NCBI GenBank assembly: GCA_015680685.1 | Contig: MNCI01021399.1 | Location: forward strand, 1,172,149-1,236,148 | Reading direction: 5' to 3' | From: Gnetum montanum | Taxonomy: Eukaryota > Streptophyta > Gnetopsida > Gnetales > Gnetaceae | Length of the DNA: 64,000 nt | Part shown: positions 33,970 to 47,164 of the stretch, piece after piece | How positions within the stretch are numbered: the first letter of the stretch is position 1 | Layout of the letters: the number at the start of each line of letters is the position of its first letter | Position numbers and translations under genes: made by a program | The notes under the pieces: generated by a model | Database searches by the model: none | What the model saw: the letters and a program-made list of their open reading frames with translations, nothing else | Told to the model about the DNA's origin: nothing

Positions 33970-36353
33970 ATATCCTGTCATAGAAGTGCTTACACAGGGT
34001 GTTATCTCCCATGAGCATAAATTGCTAAGCATGCTTACAGATCGCATCTCTTTGGGAAGATGTCAATCCATTGGGGGGTTTTCCATGTTGCAAGTAGGTT
34101 TTAATGTTTGGGTACTACTCTTGGGTATCCGTAGCATTAATAGAGCATGTACCACCTAAGTAATAGGCTTAGTGCACTCGATAATCAAGGTTGGAAAACT
34201 TGCAAACAAGTGTGATGGAATATTTAGCACTAGGATGGCTAAGGCATCTACTATGGTGTTCTCATTGCGTGGCACATGTTGCACATCCGTAGTTGCAAAC
34301 TATTTAAGTAGGCTTTTTGCTAGCTTGTAGTAGGGTTGCAAGTGTGTAGCTTTGTAGGCATAGACCTTGGTGATTTGATTCACAACTAGTTGTGAATATT
34401 CGCAAATCGCCAAGTGTTGTATGTGTAGTGTTTGGGCAGCTCAGAGGCCTCTAAGTAGCCCTTCATACTCTGCCACATTGTTTGCGTAGGGGAATGCGAA
34501 ATGATAAGCAAAAGGATGCATTTCCCCAAAGGGGAACGTAATGATGGCAACTGCACTAACCCCTCGCGCGGTCAAGGTGCCATTGAAGTGTAAAGTAGCT
34601 TCAAGGTGAGATGGGATGGCATTGATAGTGCTAACATGCTCATATGGGAATTCAGGATCTATGGTCACTTGGTCATCGACGGGTGAGGCTGTAAGTTGCA
34701 TTGCTATGGCTTAGCCTTTCGTCGATGACTGGCTCACATAATGCAAATCAAATTTTTTGGTTATTGCTTTCCATCGGGCTATCCTTCTACAATCATACAA
34801 GTTATTTATGATAATCCAAAGTATGTTGCTTTTGCAAATAATGTTAATTTTGTTGTGAAATAGGTAATGCCTCTACTTTTTTAATGCAAATACTAAGGTA
34901 ATGCAATTTCTCTGCACCTCATTGTATTTTGCTTCATACACTATTTATGCATGACTTAGATAGTACATTGGTATCTTAGATTCATCATCTCATTTTTGAC
35001 ATAATAGTGCTGAAATAGATGTGTTGGAGGTGGCAAGGTAGATGAAGAAAGGCTTATCCCTTTCTGATGGGAAAATCGTTGGGAGGTGCAAAAGCTCTTT
35101 CTTCAGGTCATCGAAGGCATGTTGGAACTGAGTTATCCATTTAAAGTTAACTCCTTTCTTTAGAAGATGTTGCATGGGATGTAACTTGTTAGTTAAATTT
35201 GCTATAAACTTTCGGATGAACTATACTCTACCTTGCAACCCATGCAATTCCTAAAGGTTTGTAGGAGGTGCTAGGTTGATGATGGCCTTAACTTTATTAG
35301 GGTCCACCCATATTCTAGCCTTCGATACTACAAACCCTAACATGCATTTGGTTCTCACTCTGAAGACATACTTCTTAAGATTGAGGTGTAAATCGTGCAT
35401 TTGACAACACTTGAGGACTACCCCTAGATTGCGTAGGTGATCAACAACTTTTTTGGATTTGACCGCTATATCATCCACGTAGTCGTTTAGCATTTCTAAG
35501 ATGTAGTCACTAAAGATGTAAGTCATGGCTCACTGGTAGGTCGCTCCAGCGTTCTTGAGCCCAAAGGGCATCATAGTGTAATAAAAGGTACCCCATGTGG
35601 TCATGAAGGTTGTTGTTAACTAATGCTCTGGGTTAATGCAAATTTCATTGTAGCTAGAGAAACCATCCATGAAGGATAACAAAGCATGACCAGTCATAGT
35701 GTTGATGAGTTGATCAATGCTTGGAAGTTGGAAATCGTCTTTGATCGTTGCCTTATCCAAATCTCATAATTCTATACAGATTTGTATTTCTCTCATTTTA
35801 TTAGAAACTACAATGATGTTGGACATCCATTCTGAGTAATCAACTACCCAGATGAAGCCAGCTTAGTATAGCTTGATGATTTAATCTAGTACAGCCAGTG
35901 CGATCTCTAATTTAACCTTATGAGCTTTATGCTTGACTACTTTCATGTGTGGGTCTAAGATAATGTTGTGCTATATCAGCATCAGGTCTAAACCCAACAT
36001 GTCACTGTATGACCATGCAAAGACTTCAATGTTGTCTTGTAGAATCTTAGCTACATCTTTGTGCATCTGCGAATCTAGGAAGGAACTAAGTTTTAACATT
36101 CTTACTTCCCCCTTGGATGTGGTCACAAGAATCTCGATGAGAGGGTCCTCAGTTACATCCCTAGCCTCTAAATCTAGGGTTATGACTAAGTTCTTAGGCC
36201 AGTCTGGGGATGTTTTTAAGGATGCCATGGTGCTAACTGCGGGTGATTCCTAGTTTATTAGATCTAGGTTTAGTTGTCTCGCGAGCTTGCCATCTGGACA
36301 TGCTAAAGCTAGAGGCAAAGAGAGATCATGATGGATTTCCATTTTTGCTCAAC
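33970..36353 (-). pseudogene. Element C reverse transcriptase and RNase H
   Basis: It opens behind an acceptor-like CATTTTGGTAG (AG at 36354-36355). The linker (36228-35971) shows DVTEDPLIEI and EVFAWSYSDM. The RT palm retains LNDYVDDIAVKSK at about 35470-35500 and GFVVSKARIWVDPNKVKAI. An in-frame TGA at 35764-35766 is at the same codon as in A and D. RNase H at 34441-34701 has HFNGTLT (first catalytic Asp now Asn), NNVAEYEGLLRGL, and a decayed C-terminal part to about 34200. Inactive. Confidence 0.87.
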
Positions 36354-36694
36354 CTACCAAAATGAAATGAGAGTCTAGTTAAGAGGTCCCTGTTGGTAGT
36401 AATCGTGTATAGTGAAAATTTACAAAGCAACAATGAGATGCAATCAATAAAGTATGATGCAAGGCTAAAATTTGCTAGTTTAAAGTCCTGTTAGACTGTT
36501 AAGATGCAAAGATGTAAAACTGCTAAAAACTGTTATGCTAGGCTATTTTTGCTACACCATTGCTTTCATGGTTTTGCTACACTCTGTGCAGGAAGAGGAT
36601 TATGCTACGTTATTTGCTAAAATGCTAGTTCTTGCTATGCTATATGTATATTACACTCAGACATGATGCTAACATTTGTTGTTGTGTTGTGTAG

Positions 36695-39600
36695 GATAGC
36701 ACTAAGGCCAATTCTAATTGTCCTAGAAATTGTAGGGGTCCTGTGCTGTGTGAATAGACCAGTGGCCAATGTTCCTCCTCCTCATATACGTGTAGGGGAT
36801 TAGGCAGTCTGGTTCAAGGAAGGAGCATAGAAGTTCCTACAACTCCTCCTCAAATGCTTTAGTGTGATCATTTGGTCACACATAGCAGAGGAAGTAGCGG
36901 CCACCATAATAGAAACCTTGTTGTCTAGGGAAAACTAGGGTATTCTGAGGTATTTGACGGATGGGATAATCAGTAGCAAGAAAGGAGAAGGATCCATTCA
37001 GTGTCCTAGGAATTTGAGATGTTTGACCTGGATCTAGGATATGCCTAAGTACAACTGCTACCATCTTTACAACACATTGTTTATTGCACTTCATTTGGAA
37101 ACGTGCTTCCAAAACCCACCAGGAACTATCTACAGAGCTAGCGGGTGAGTTTTGTAGCCATGTTCTGCTGCATTATGTGATGTTTGCTATGCTAGCCAAA
37201 TGTTAACAGTATGTCTTTGTTACCAGGTTTTACATCAACATGGAAGGGCTTCATGGCAATATGGATGTGTTGACCATAGCACGAATGACCCTGCAGGAGT
37301 TTTCTTTTACTGAGAACATATCAATAGGTGTGATAGGTCAATGCGGGGGTGAGTACCACACCTATCTAGACCAATATCCCAATCTCTACAATAGATGCAA
37401 GGAGTTCAGTTGGTTGGATGAGGGATGGGCACCCTTCAAACCTATCATCGTTGACGACATCTTAGTTAGTCTTCTACCATTCCCATTACCATACAAACTT
37501 GGTAAGCTAAGTAGTAGTTATAGCATGCTTGAGTGTCATCATTATTTTCTTGTATTTTTTGTATTTTTATGCTAACTGCTTCTGTGTAAACTGCTATAGA
37601 GGCAAAAAAGTCCCAAGAGGTGACAGTGATAACCACTGGGAACTAGGAAGCAAACATCTACTTCAAGTATGGAGAAGTAGATGAGAGCCAGCATTGGACA
37701 TGTAGCATGGCCTCGGAATCCTTACTTAAGCATAACCAAAATGTTGGGCTTATCCATTTGTTCCTAGCCCGAATCCAAGCATCTCTGCCATCGAGATGCT
37801 CTCCCTGGCTGACTCCTTCTCTGATAGGATAGACTGCTTCTACACACACATATACGATGTGTGGGTGGTCATTGAAATCAATAACCAGCTATTCGTGGAC
37901 CTTTTTGGTGTCCCTAATAATGGCATCCTCATAGGGTCAAAGACCAAGAAGGAGCTGAACCTTTAGAAGGAGGACATTAAGGAGTCGATAGGGATCCCCA
38001 AAGAGCGAAATGGGATCCCTATGGAAAAGGTCAGGGCAGGGCCTGCTAAGGAGGTTTATCCCATATTCTGTGCTTGCACATTCCACCAGCTACTTTCCTA
38101 AGGAAAAATCCTTGGGATTGAGCAAGCCTAGGTGATGCGAGAGGTCATGGAGAAGGGGGCCTACTAGAACTAGGTCAAGTTTCTGTGTAAAGGCACGCAG
38201 ACTAAAATCATGGGGCTCCATAAGAAGCAGGAGTCCCATTTCAATGTGCATTATGCCTTTTACATAGCTTGTTTGTGGTGTTTCATGGTGTTTCAATGTC
38301 CATGAGAATGGGGCCTAGGTAATGCAAAATTGCAACCAAATCCCCAAATTGTGGATCTATCAATTCCTCCAGACCAGTCGATCCTAAGATCCCCTAGAAG
38401 CTATTGGAGAGTCATTTCCTATGATGATGAAAGATCGAGTGGCCCACAACTTTCGTGGCTAAGACAACGTAGGAGAGGTGCCCCCTACTACCACCAGTAG
38501 CGTATCATAGGGGAAACATCTCATTGCTAAAATGGTGGCCAGTAAGTTGGAGCAAAAGAGGCCTCCTTTAGTTGAGGAAACCCTTTGCATGAAAGAAGAG
38601 GAGGTGCGGGGGCTACAGTTTAAATTTAAAAAGATGCAGCCCCCCATTAGTAAACACTTTTTCTTATGCTTATTTTCTTCACCTATCTTGTCTATTCTTG
38701 CTATGATAGACAGCGTAGCATAGTGTAGCACCTACTTTAAGCTAACCTACTTTAAGCTAATGAAAACATGTTTTTTGGCTACCAAAGGAAGAAGAGGAAG
38801 AGGAAGAAGGTGATGAAGAGGTGTCGGCCCCCAAGACAAGGATGATAAATAAAGATGACAAGGCCTCAATCTCAGTGGAAAGGGCCCTAGTCAAGAAGGA
38901 AAGAGCTCCTATCATTGAGGAAGGGGCTCTTGTTGTTAGGGAAAATCCTCCTACTGATGAGGAGGACATTTTTGGAGATGAAGAGGAGTCTCCTAGGGAT
39001 GAAGAGGATGCTGGTGCCTCAAAAGGAAAGGCTTTAGCAAATAAAGAAGAGGCCCACACCGACCTAGAAGGGACTTCTGCTAAGGGTGCTACCATCGCTC
39101 TAAGTCAGAAGGGAGGGGAACTACAACTAGACGTTGTTGGGTTTAACAATATATTCACCTTATCATAGTCCATTTTGGTCATTGCTAACATGTTTATTTG
39201 TATAACAAACACCACCATTAATGTTGTAGGACCCCCTGTAATTTGTGTTGAACCATGGGCTGAGACCCCTGACAAGTTTATGTTTATGTAGGGGGTCGTC
39301 GATGACATGATCAACCACCTTAGATAGGTCAACCCTGAAGTGGGTAAGTAGTTATGCTAGGTGCTTTTATGTTGCTATGCTAGAGTTCTTGAATTTAGTA
39401 ACCTTGCTATGTTAATGTGACTGATATGCTCCTTATGTGGTGACAACCTATCAACTCAAATGGGACTTGACATGGCCTCTGAAATTTGGTGTCGTGCCTA
39501 CATTCTCACCTAAAGTGATCAAGGTTCCTTCTTGCACATATGATGAGGCTAGTAAATGCGCTTTGCACTCAGCATGCTCCTTGTGGGAGTGTAGGCACGT

Positions 39601-40495
39601 CGATGAGGACATGTGGAAATGAGTCTAAAAGGTTGAGAGGGAGAAGGCTAACCTAAGCATTGAGGTGGAAGACCTCAAATTGAGGAATGAATTTCTCATA
39701 GTCCATGATACTAATGACAACAATTGGCACACAGCTATGATAGATTATGCTAGATATTGGATAATCGTACAACAAAACAATAAAGCCACCCAAGAAATCA
39801 TAGAACAACAAATGCAAATGGACTTGTTTGCCTAGAAGAGTCAAGATTGGAAAGATTATAGTGCCAAGGTTTATGAATGGGGGTAGTCCCAGAAGAACCA
39901 TAAGCACATGTATAAACTAGAACGTGCCTCCTATCATAAACTATACAGGGACGCTTCTGTGGAGGCGTTTACCTATAAAGCATTCGTAAATGCCATTGGC
40001 GCTTCTGAGGCCTATGAAAAGTTCAAGAAGCAGGTAAAGGTCATGGAATCTCCTGAACAAAAGGTAGACCTTCTCACAGGTGAGACTGCTACTACCTCCT
40101 TTTCTCTAAGGCCTCTAAGATGGAAAGCCATTGAAAATTTGAAAGCTACTGTAGATTCTAAACCAAGCAATAAGCATTGGGTGGATATTATGGAAGAGGA
40201 GGTCTAGCACCACCTTAGGCTCTATTTAGATCAAATACCTTTCAAGACAAACATAGGTCCATCTCAAGTCAGTCACTTTCTACTATGTTAATGCTTATGT
40301 TCTATTGTAGCTTGTGTGTGTTGCCCTAGCTAACTACTTCATTTTTAAATGTAGGTTCTAGATCAGGGCACAAGACCCGCAGAAGGCAGGAATGAAGGGG
40401 TGGCAGAGGAAAATGCAGAGGAAGTTGATGTAGAAGGGGATGACGTAGAAGCAATTGATGATGATGAAGATGGCACAGGCGAAGAGAACCCATGA
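36695..40495 (+). pseudogene. Antisense accessory gene of element C, copy 3 (exons 2-7)
   Basis: Close relative of copy 1. Exons: 36695-37144 (450 nt), 37227-37501 (275), 37600-38649 (1050), 38788-39343 (556), 39447-40267 (821), 40355-40495 (TGA). Introns 2 and 3 are 82 and 98 bases, identical in length to copy 1. It has the cleanest exon 3 (GLHGNMDVLTIARMTLQEF, then GEYHTYLDQYPNLYN). Exon 5 is Glu-rich (DEEDIFGDEEESPRDEED) and ends in DKFMFM-GVVDDMI; exon 6 holds ASYHKLYRDASVEAFTYKAF. The promoter and exon 1 were deleted at about 36531. The acceptor before exon 6 has mutated from AG to AA (39445-39446). Function unknown. Confidence 0.75.
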
Positions 40496-40664
40496 AAACA
40501 TGGATTTTTTGAAATTTTGGATTTTTGTAGAATTTTTGCAAACATTTTTTAAAAGACAAAAGCTTTGAATGAAAAGGGAGGATTTTAAAAAAGAAATCAG
40601 TTCTACGCTAACTTATGCATTGTCTATGTGCTAAATTTTATGCTAAACTTTTGTTTATTCATTT

Positions 40665-40815
40665 TAGTTTTAGGCCATTTCGGGCCCCTAGTAGTTTTAG
40701 GCCATTTTGGGCCATGGGTTAGTTTTAGGCCATCTCAAGCCATAACATAGCATAGTTTTAGGCCATTTCAGGCCATAGCGTAGCATAGTTTTAGGCCATT
40801 TTGGGCTATGGTTAT
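40665..40815. repeat. Dyad repeats GGCC-N6-GGCC after antisense gene, element C
   Basis: Five units of ttttaGGCCATTTYGGGCCat, 30-45 bases apart, 170 bases past the antisense stop codon. At least two units keep perfect arms (GGCC-ATTTCG-GGCC and GGCC-ATTTTG-GGCC). Confidence 0.8.
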
Positions 40816-40929
40816 GTAAAAAAATGATGCGATAAAAAGACGATACTTAGTATAGATGGATGGATGTGAAACAAAAGAGACAATAAATGTACAAAGGGTG
40901 GAAACTAGGCAGGAAGAAGTGGGGTTACT

Positions 40930-43311
40930 ACACTATGCATAGCTGCTTCTTGACCCATCGTGGGGTGGGTGAGACATAATGGAGTCATCAAAGAAGGTTA
41001 GTTGGGACAACTTTAGCTTTGGAAGCATAGAGGAAAGCATGATTGAGTGGATCACTTCCTCTTCTGTTGGCATGTCATTGAATGGAATCATTGTCAACAT
41101 GTAGATCAAAGCCTCACGGTGTGGGGCAGATGTCATGACTAGGTCATACAAGCTCAATGTAGTGTTCTTTTATTTTAGAGCTTACTTGACCTGAGTGAGC
41201 GCATCCAAGAGGTCCTAGCCACCCCCTGTTTACTACCCTTCTTCTCTTCTATTTGTTCTAGAAGAAATATTTCCCAAGGAGGGGTAGTTTTAGATCTAGG
41301 TTTAGATGCCTTTTGGTGGGGTGACGTGGACTGTGTCATCATAGAAACATCCCTCTTTGGTGACGAGGGTGTAGACACAGGGGGTGAAGATGTAGGCTTA
41401 GAAATACCCGAGATGGCACTTTCCCTCGACGTCTCGCCTACAAAATGAACTTCTTGTTTCTTAGGATGAGAAGGCTTTGTGGCTATCTTACATGGGATGG
41501 GGGTTGTTGAAGGAGTTGACCCCCTGATGAAAAATAGAGCCAGTGGTGCTAACAGGTGGGGTGGCATGGTTTTGCTGACAAGTGGCATGCCCGAGGAGGG
41601 GCTCTTAGGGAAAACAGTTGCTATAGGCTTTGATCAGCTACTAGTGGTGTTGGTGTGCTACACTAAGGCACGCAGACCACAAACAACTACTGGGGAAATT
41701 TAGGATTACTGTCAATGCCAATGGTGTTGATGACATAACTAGAATTGTTGGCATTGAGGGGGTCAGTGTAGATGTGCAAAGATTGATTCTCAAGATGTAT
41801 TGGGTTACTTTCATCTAGCACCAGTATTCCTTGATTAATCATCCTTTGGATGTCATCCTTTAATGCCAGATAGTAATCTATGTTGTGACCACACTGTTGG
41901 TTGTAGTCACAAAATCGATCCAGCCTGAAACCCTTAGGAACTAGGGGCTCATTAGGTAAGGCCAAAGAGGGGTTCCTAAGGATCTCCCAGTAGTGTTGAT
42001 GTTTCCTAACTCCCTCTTTCGACATTTTCTTATGTTGGATGTACCTCGTTGCCAGTAGCTACTTTCAAAGATTTGAAGGCTTGACAGGTAGCAGGGTATA
42101 CTTTGAGTGGTCTTTAAGCTCAAAGTTAGATTTTGGTGATGCAGATGTCTCGGGTGCGGGTGTGAAAGGTTGCGGTGTTTTGCCCTGCTTAGGCATTGGG
42201 TTAGCTGCAAGTGTGGCTAATTTTTTGTTGTTTTTATTACCATTGTTATTAGGTTTGGGTTTGACCTCATTTTCCATAGCAGACACCATGGATGTCGTAG
42301 CCTTACCCTTGTCCTTCTTTATGAAGATTTTCTTGTAAGTAACATAGGCTAGGTCTTTGCTCGTCTCAACCACATCTTGTATGCTCTTAGTCTAAGTGAA
42401 GGCTTGACTAAGAGTGTGAGGAGCAAGGTAGTATAGCTTAGACTTGATGAAGTCATTCACCACACCCTTAAAGATGGCCAGTAAGTGGGCCTCCACAATG
42501 GGCTCACGGATTTCATTAAGGGTTGCGCTCCAATGTTGGATGAACTTCTAGACCGGTTCTAGAGGATCCTACTTCATGCTCATCAACTAATCTAGTGTGA
42601 TTTCTGGGTTCAAGTTATACATGAAGCATGTCATGAACTAGGTTAGAAGCTCCTCTAGGGTTGATATGGAGGAGCATGGTAGGGCACGGTACTAGTCCAG
42701 GGCCTTTCCGATTAGAGACATTGCAAAGATGTAGATAATTGTGTGTGGCCATTGTTGCAATAGAAGGGACTTAGACCTAAAGGTAACAAGATGCACATTG
42801 GGATCCCCCTTCATATTGTATTTTGTGAAGTTGGGGAGGGACATCTCTAGGGGTAGCATTAGTGTAGGGATTGTAGGGCTTATGGGGTCATCTTGGTAAA
42901 ATTCCATGACTTGTACCGTGTTAGACCCAGTAGCCTTGAGGTGTTTTATTTCCTTGGTAAGGATCTAGATAATCTGGAATGCTTAATCTAGACATGGTGA
43001 TGATGTGGATAGATGGGGAACTACCGAGGTAGCTCCCATCTGTGGAGTGGCAGGGGCAGCAGTGTGACCCATCGGTGGTACCGTTGGGGTGGCCCCTATG
43101 AACGATGCTGCTTGAGCTGTCCACCACTTGGTAGGTGATGTGGTTGGAGCAGCAACCATGGGTTGAGCTACAGGATAGACTGCTTGGATCGCCAGCGAAA
43201 TAGACCATAGTCCTGCGCTGGGTTGTATCTTCTACAAGATTTGGTAGGTTTGCTAGAAAACGTGGTGAGACATCTACGATGGTAGCGTAGCAAGAGGAGT
43301 AGTGTATGGGG
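40930..43311 (-). pseudogene. Element C protease remnant and Gag
   Basis: The protease active site and C-terminus are missing: near 40978 sequence equivalent to A 6639-7266 has been deleted, the ends sharing TAA. Kept are the pre-protease block (MSLYDLVMTSAPHREAL, 41090-41157), a Pro/Ser/Thr linker, the knuckle region FCDYNQQCGHNIDYYLALK at about 41860-41930, a Lys/Asn-rich part, and the Gag core (42540-42907; TKYNMKGDPNVHLVTF, MSLIGKALD). The 5' end stops abruptly at about 43311, where LTR sequence begins, so the Gag N-terminus, leader and PBS are gone. Confidence 0.85.
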
Positions 43312-44659
43312 TCTCAGGAGTTAACAATGCAAAATGCTATAAAGATAGTGGGAAAGAGCAAAACAGAGTGCCAAATGAGAGTGCTAACTATTTGTAATGC
43401 CAAATAGAATGTCTACAATATTCAAGATTACCAATTTACCAACTTACGAAAATGCTAACTTGCCAACCAACTTTGTTTTGCTTACTAGCCAACCAATTTT
43501 CCAACCAACCCTTTGAGCGTTGCTCATAGGGGTATTTATAGGGCTAAGAGTACGTGAAAAATGTGGTTTGGATGCCACATATCCTAGGCCCGTGTTGATG
43601 TGTCTATGCTGTATGTAGATGCAGGGCTTATTGAAGATCCTACCATGCTATAATTACACTGTCAGAACTTGGAGATGTGAGCCAAAAATGCAAACAGATG
43701 AAGTGCATTGATGTAGCATAGCTACCTGCTACGTTGTGCTATGCCTTATAGCATAGCATGTGGGTGTAGTGTAGTAGCTTGCTGTGCAAGGAGATCCATC
43801 AATGTAGCGTAGCTGCTTGCTATGTTGTGCTACACTTTGGAGCATAGCATGTTGGCGTAGTGTAACATCTTGCTACATTGTGCTACGCTATGCAGCATAG
43901 CATAGCATAGCCACTAGTTTGAGGCAAGAACATGCATTGAGGCCTATTGCATATGTTGGAAACCTTTGAAGTGCTCTGACTAATTTTGCATATTTACTAC
44001 GATATGCTATACTACGTAGCATAGCATAGTGTAGCAGTTGGCCTTAATCACAGAAATGCTGATAATTTGTAACCTTTTCTTTTTACAATGAAAAAGTTGC
44101 AAACTTTTTGATCCTACACTTTGAGATGGCTTTTATCACTTTCATAGAGTTGCTACGCTATGTAGCATAGCATAGCATAGCAACCAACATGGCCTGCTGT
44201 TCGCTAACTTTGTCGCTTTCTGGTGAAAATAGCCATTACTGAAGGACTTGGAGTTGGGCGAGGGAGCTGACTATCTAGCTTTTTCTATGCTGTGCTACAA
44301 TGCATAGCATAGCATAGCATATCAGTTTGTTCTACAATTATTTTCTGGAGCTTGCTACGCTACATAGCATAGTGTAGCATAGCAAACTTCTTAACTAGAA
44401 AACTTGCTAAACTATTTTGTGCATCTTGAGCACCGTTGACAATTCTACATAATATTTACAAGTAGGCTATTGGCTAAATGAACTACTTAGGTGGTCAGGC
44501 CGGAGGATCTGTTGATCCTATTGACACCAGGAGTAGAAAATTTTCCAAACTAGATAGTCTAAACATCAAAGCATCCATCTCCTAGAGAACTTCCATGACA
44601 CTGCTTGAATTGCAAGGACTCGGTGAAGTAAGAATGCCTTGGAATTTTAGGGTGTTTCA
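43312..44659 (-). repeat. Element C 5' LTR, truncated
   Basis: Begins at a point equivalent to 29679 of the A/C LTR (agttaacaatgcaaaatgc) and runs to GGTGTTTCA at 44651-44659. About 420 bases of the LTR's sense 3' end are missing. It has the same field of GCTACGCTATG inverted repeats (43700-44390). Divergence from 29679-31058 is modest by eye. Confidence 0.85.
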
Positions 44660-45734
44660 CCTATTGGGTTCATCCTTGGGACACTTCAAAGCTTTGTATC
44701 TCTGTTACGCTATGCTACGCTATGTAGAATAGCATAGTGTAGTAGCCAATGTGACATGCATTCTTTCTTGATTTATAATGCTTTTGTCAAGATTTTTTTC
44801 TTGAAACCTAGGGGCAAAGTGGGATAGGCAGTCTTGAAGGTTCAGGTATGCCAAGTGCAATTTATTTGCTAGGACCACTTGTTAGAGGACCTCCATGCAT
44901 TATGACCTTGCTATGCTATGCTACATTGCATAGCGTAGCACAGTGTAGCACCTAGTCTAGCTCAAATCTTATCTTGTTTTGCAAACATTCTATTATGAGA
45001 TGTTGGTCATGTCTTGGTGTTACTACAGATCAAACATGTTTGATGGCTAATACATGGGCAAATATGCTTACTCCATCAGAGCAATCTGAGTAAGAGTATT
45101 ATCATAGTACATCCCCACTATGTTGTGCTATGTTGTGTAGCATAGCACAACATAGCACTCAAATTGAGATAATTTCTAACAAAACCTACCACATTTTTCT
45201 ATGTCATGTTGCTCATGCATCAATGATAAAGTGGGCTAGATATATTGAAGGACTGAGTCATTGTCAATCTGTATCTTGGCTACTCGATCAGTCTTTTCAA
45301 GGCATGCTACACTGTGCAACATAGTGCAGCATAGTAGGTTCCTATAGTTAGAAAACTTGCTAAACTATTTAGTTCATCCTAAACACCTTTGATAGCTCCT
45401 AGCATGGTCCTTGAGTAGACTGTCAGATGGGTCAAGTGTGAAGTTTGGCAAGCTATAGGGTGTAACAAGCCTATCAATCTGGGAGATAGAAAATTTTCCA
45501 GACTGTATGGTGTACCCCTAGTGTTCTTTTCCTACAAATTGGCCTCATGGTTGGGTGTTGCGTTGATTTTCCTACAGAGGGCGATAGGCAGGCTTAGAAG
45601 TGACTTTGCAGGCATTAGGAATTTTAGGGTGCCATGTCATTTGCATGGTCCATCATGACATCATGCTTGTAGGGATCCTTGCCAAAATTTTGAGACTGCC
45701 AAATCATGAGAGTCTTGAAATTTATGGTGTTTCA
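44660..45734 (-). repeat. Element D 3' LTR, right part only
   Basis: Ends in tatGGTGTTTCA followed by D's polypurine tract. It contains the GCTACGCTATG-type inverted repeats (44700-44735, 44910-44950, 45120-45150, 45300-45335). Its left end begins mid-LTR (equivalent to about 30340 of the A/C LTR) directly against element C. The missing left part was lost with the DNA between A and C. Confidence 0.75.
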
Positions 45735-45750
45735 ATGGCCCCTCTTGGTT
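45735..45750 (-). promoter_or_regulatory. Polypurine tract of element D
   Basis: Plus strand atggcccctcttggtt, sense AACCAAGAGGGGCCAT, next to the LTR start TGAAACACC. Aligns with the element C tract at 31059. Confidence 0.8.
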
Positions 45751-47155
45751 GATGTCTAGAGAATCTGCCTGAGAGACATCGACAAAGAATACAAAACACC
45801 ATGAACAACAAAATGCCAACATCGCTCTTTAGTGCTCTCTTGGATGGGACTTTGCTATATTTGAGAGTGCTTTGAGGATGATGCAGGATAGGGGGAAAGG
45901 AATGAATTTGAAGGAACAAGTTCAAGGAAGAAAGGTATAGAATGCAACACCATGATAACTATTGCCATAGTGTGATCCCTCATTGGAATGCTTGTGAGGG
46001 AATTAGCATGCATGTGTGTTCTTCTTTCTTGGATTCCAACCTCCCATCAAAGTTCTTAGAGATGGTTAATCCATAGTTGAAATGTTTGTGAATCAACTAT
46101 CATGCCATTTTTTTGAGCTTTTCTACTCTTTTTCATTTTTATGCTTTTCCTTTGCTGTACACCTATGTTCACTTGCAAACAACCTTGTTGTTGTTGCAAG
46201 ATAGATGTTTCCTCCCCAAGATGAGTTGTGTTACATCCATGTGGGACTGTGACCTACCTACAAATTCTTCCCATGGGACGAGTTGCGTTATGTCCATCAT
46301 GGACTTGGGGGTTGGGCATGTGAAAGGGCTTTATGTGCATGGAGAAAGATTGTAAAGGGAATATGAAAAACTATAGGTATAGAAAATGGGGATTAAGTCA
46401 GTTGAAAGGAAGAGTAGGACATGCTCTTTCAAGTAGCTAAGTGAATCGAAGTGGGTACTTTGTAGTAATGTAGTTCCTTACTCTCATGGTGAAATACATT
46501 TCTAAATGACGCCATCTTGTCTTTTATCCTACAAACACAATAGAGAGAAAACCAAAAAAAAGGCAACCATCGAGTGAAGTGAGGGCAAATTCTTCCTTTC
46601 TTTGGACTCTACGAGAGTGCAAGTGTTGTGTCTGATGTGCATAATGTCTAGAGTAGAAAGTCCAGCACTGGTTCTAAAAGTAGCAAGCTAGAAAGGTTAG
46701 CACTGAGGAGGCTAGGAGCGATGGTGATGCAGGCACTTAGGATTCCTCACCCAAGGCAAACATCATGAAATCCAGCTACATGCGAAGAATCCTAACAACT
46801 GAATTCCTTTTGGATTCTAATGATGGCAAGGGATGGAGGATGGTAGCATTGTGGCTAGGCCCCAATAGTGCTAGGACTCCAACAGCAAGTGTTGCTGGCA
46901 AGAGCTATTGCCAAGGTGACTAGCTATGGTGGCAGTTGCTCCGTAAGGTCATAAATATGTCAAATGATATCTCTGGATTATCAGTAAGATGCCAAGGGCA
47001 ATGACATTGCATGTGTTCTAGAGGGTTTTTTCTTGATGAAATGAACTTCATTTTGAAACTGCAATGTCCTACCCCATGTTTTCTGAGAGTGTTGGAAGTG
47101 TGTGCACTTGCTTGTTCATAATGTCTTCCATGTGAGCTGGGAGGTGTTTGACTAC
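45751..47155. other. Element D 3' untranslated region
   Basis: No coding frame supported. Patchy alignment with 31075-32405 of element C throughout, including acgacaaagaatac-aaacacca near 45780 and attgtggctaggcc near 46850. Confidence 0.55.
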
Positions 47156-47164
47156 AAACCCAAT

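Larger units (their letters stand above)
31059..44659 (-). mobile_element. Element C: Tat/Ogre-like retrotransposon with three large deletions
   Basis: Minus-strand element with PPT, integrase, RNase H, RT, antisense cassette, PR remnant, gag and a truncated 5' LTR (43312-44659). Compared with A it lacks about 1.07 kb at 36531 (antisense promoter and exon 1), about 0.63 kb at 40978 (protease active site) and about 1.6 kb at 43311 (gag start, PBS, LTR end). Its right LTR end abuts mid-LTR sequence of element D, so C inserted into D's 3' LTR. Confidence 0.8.
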
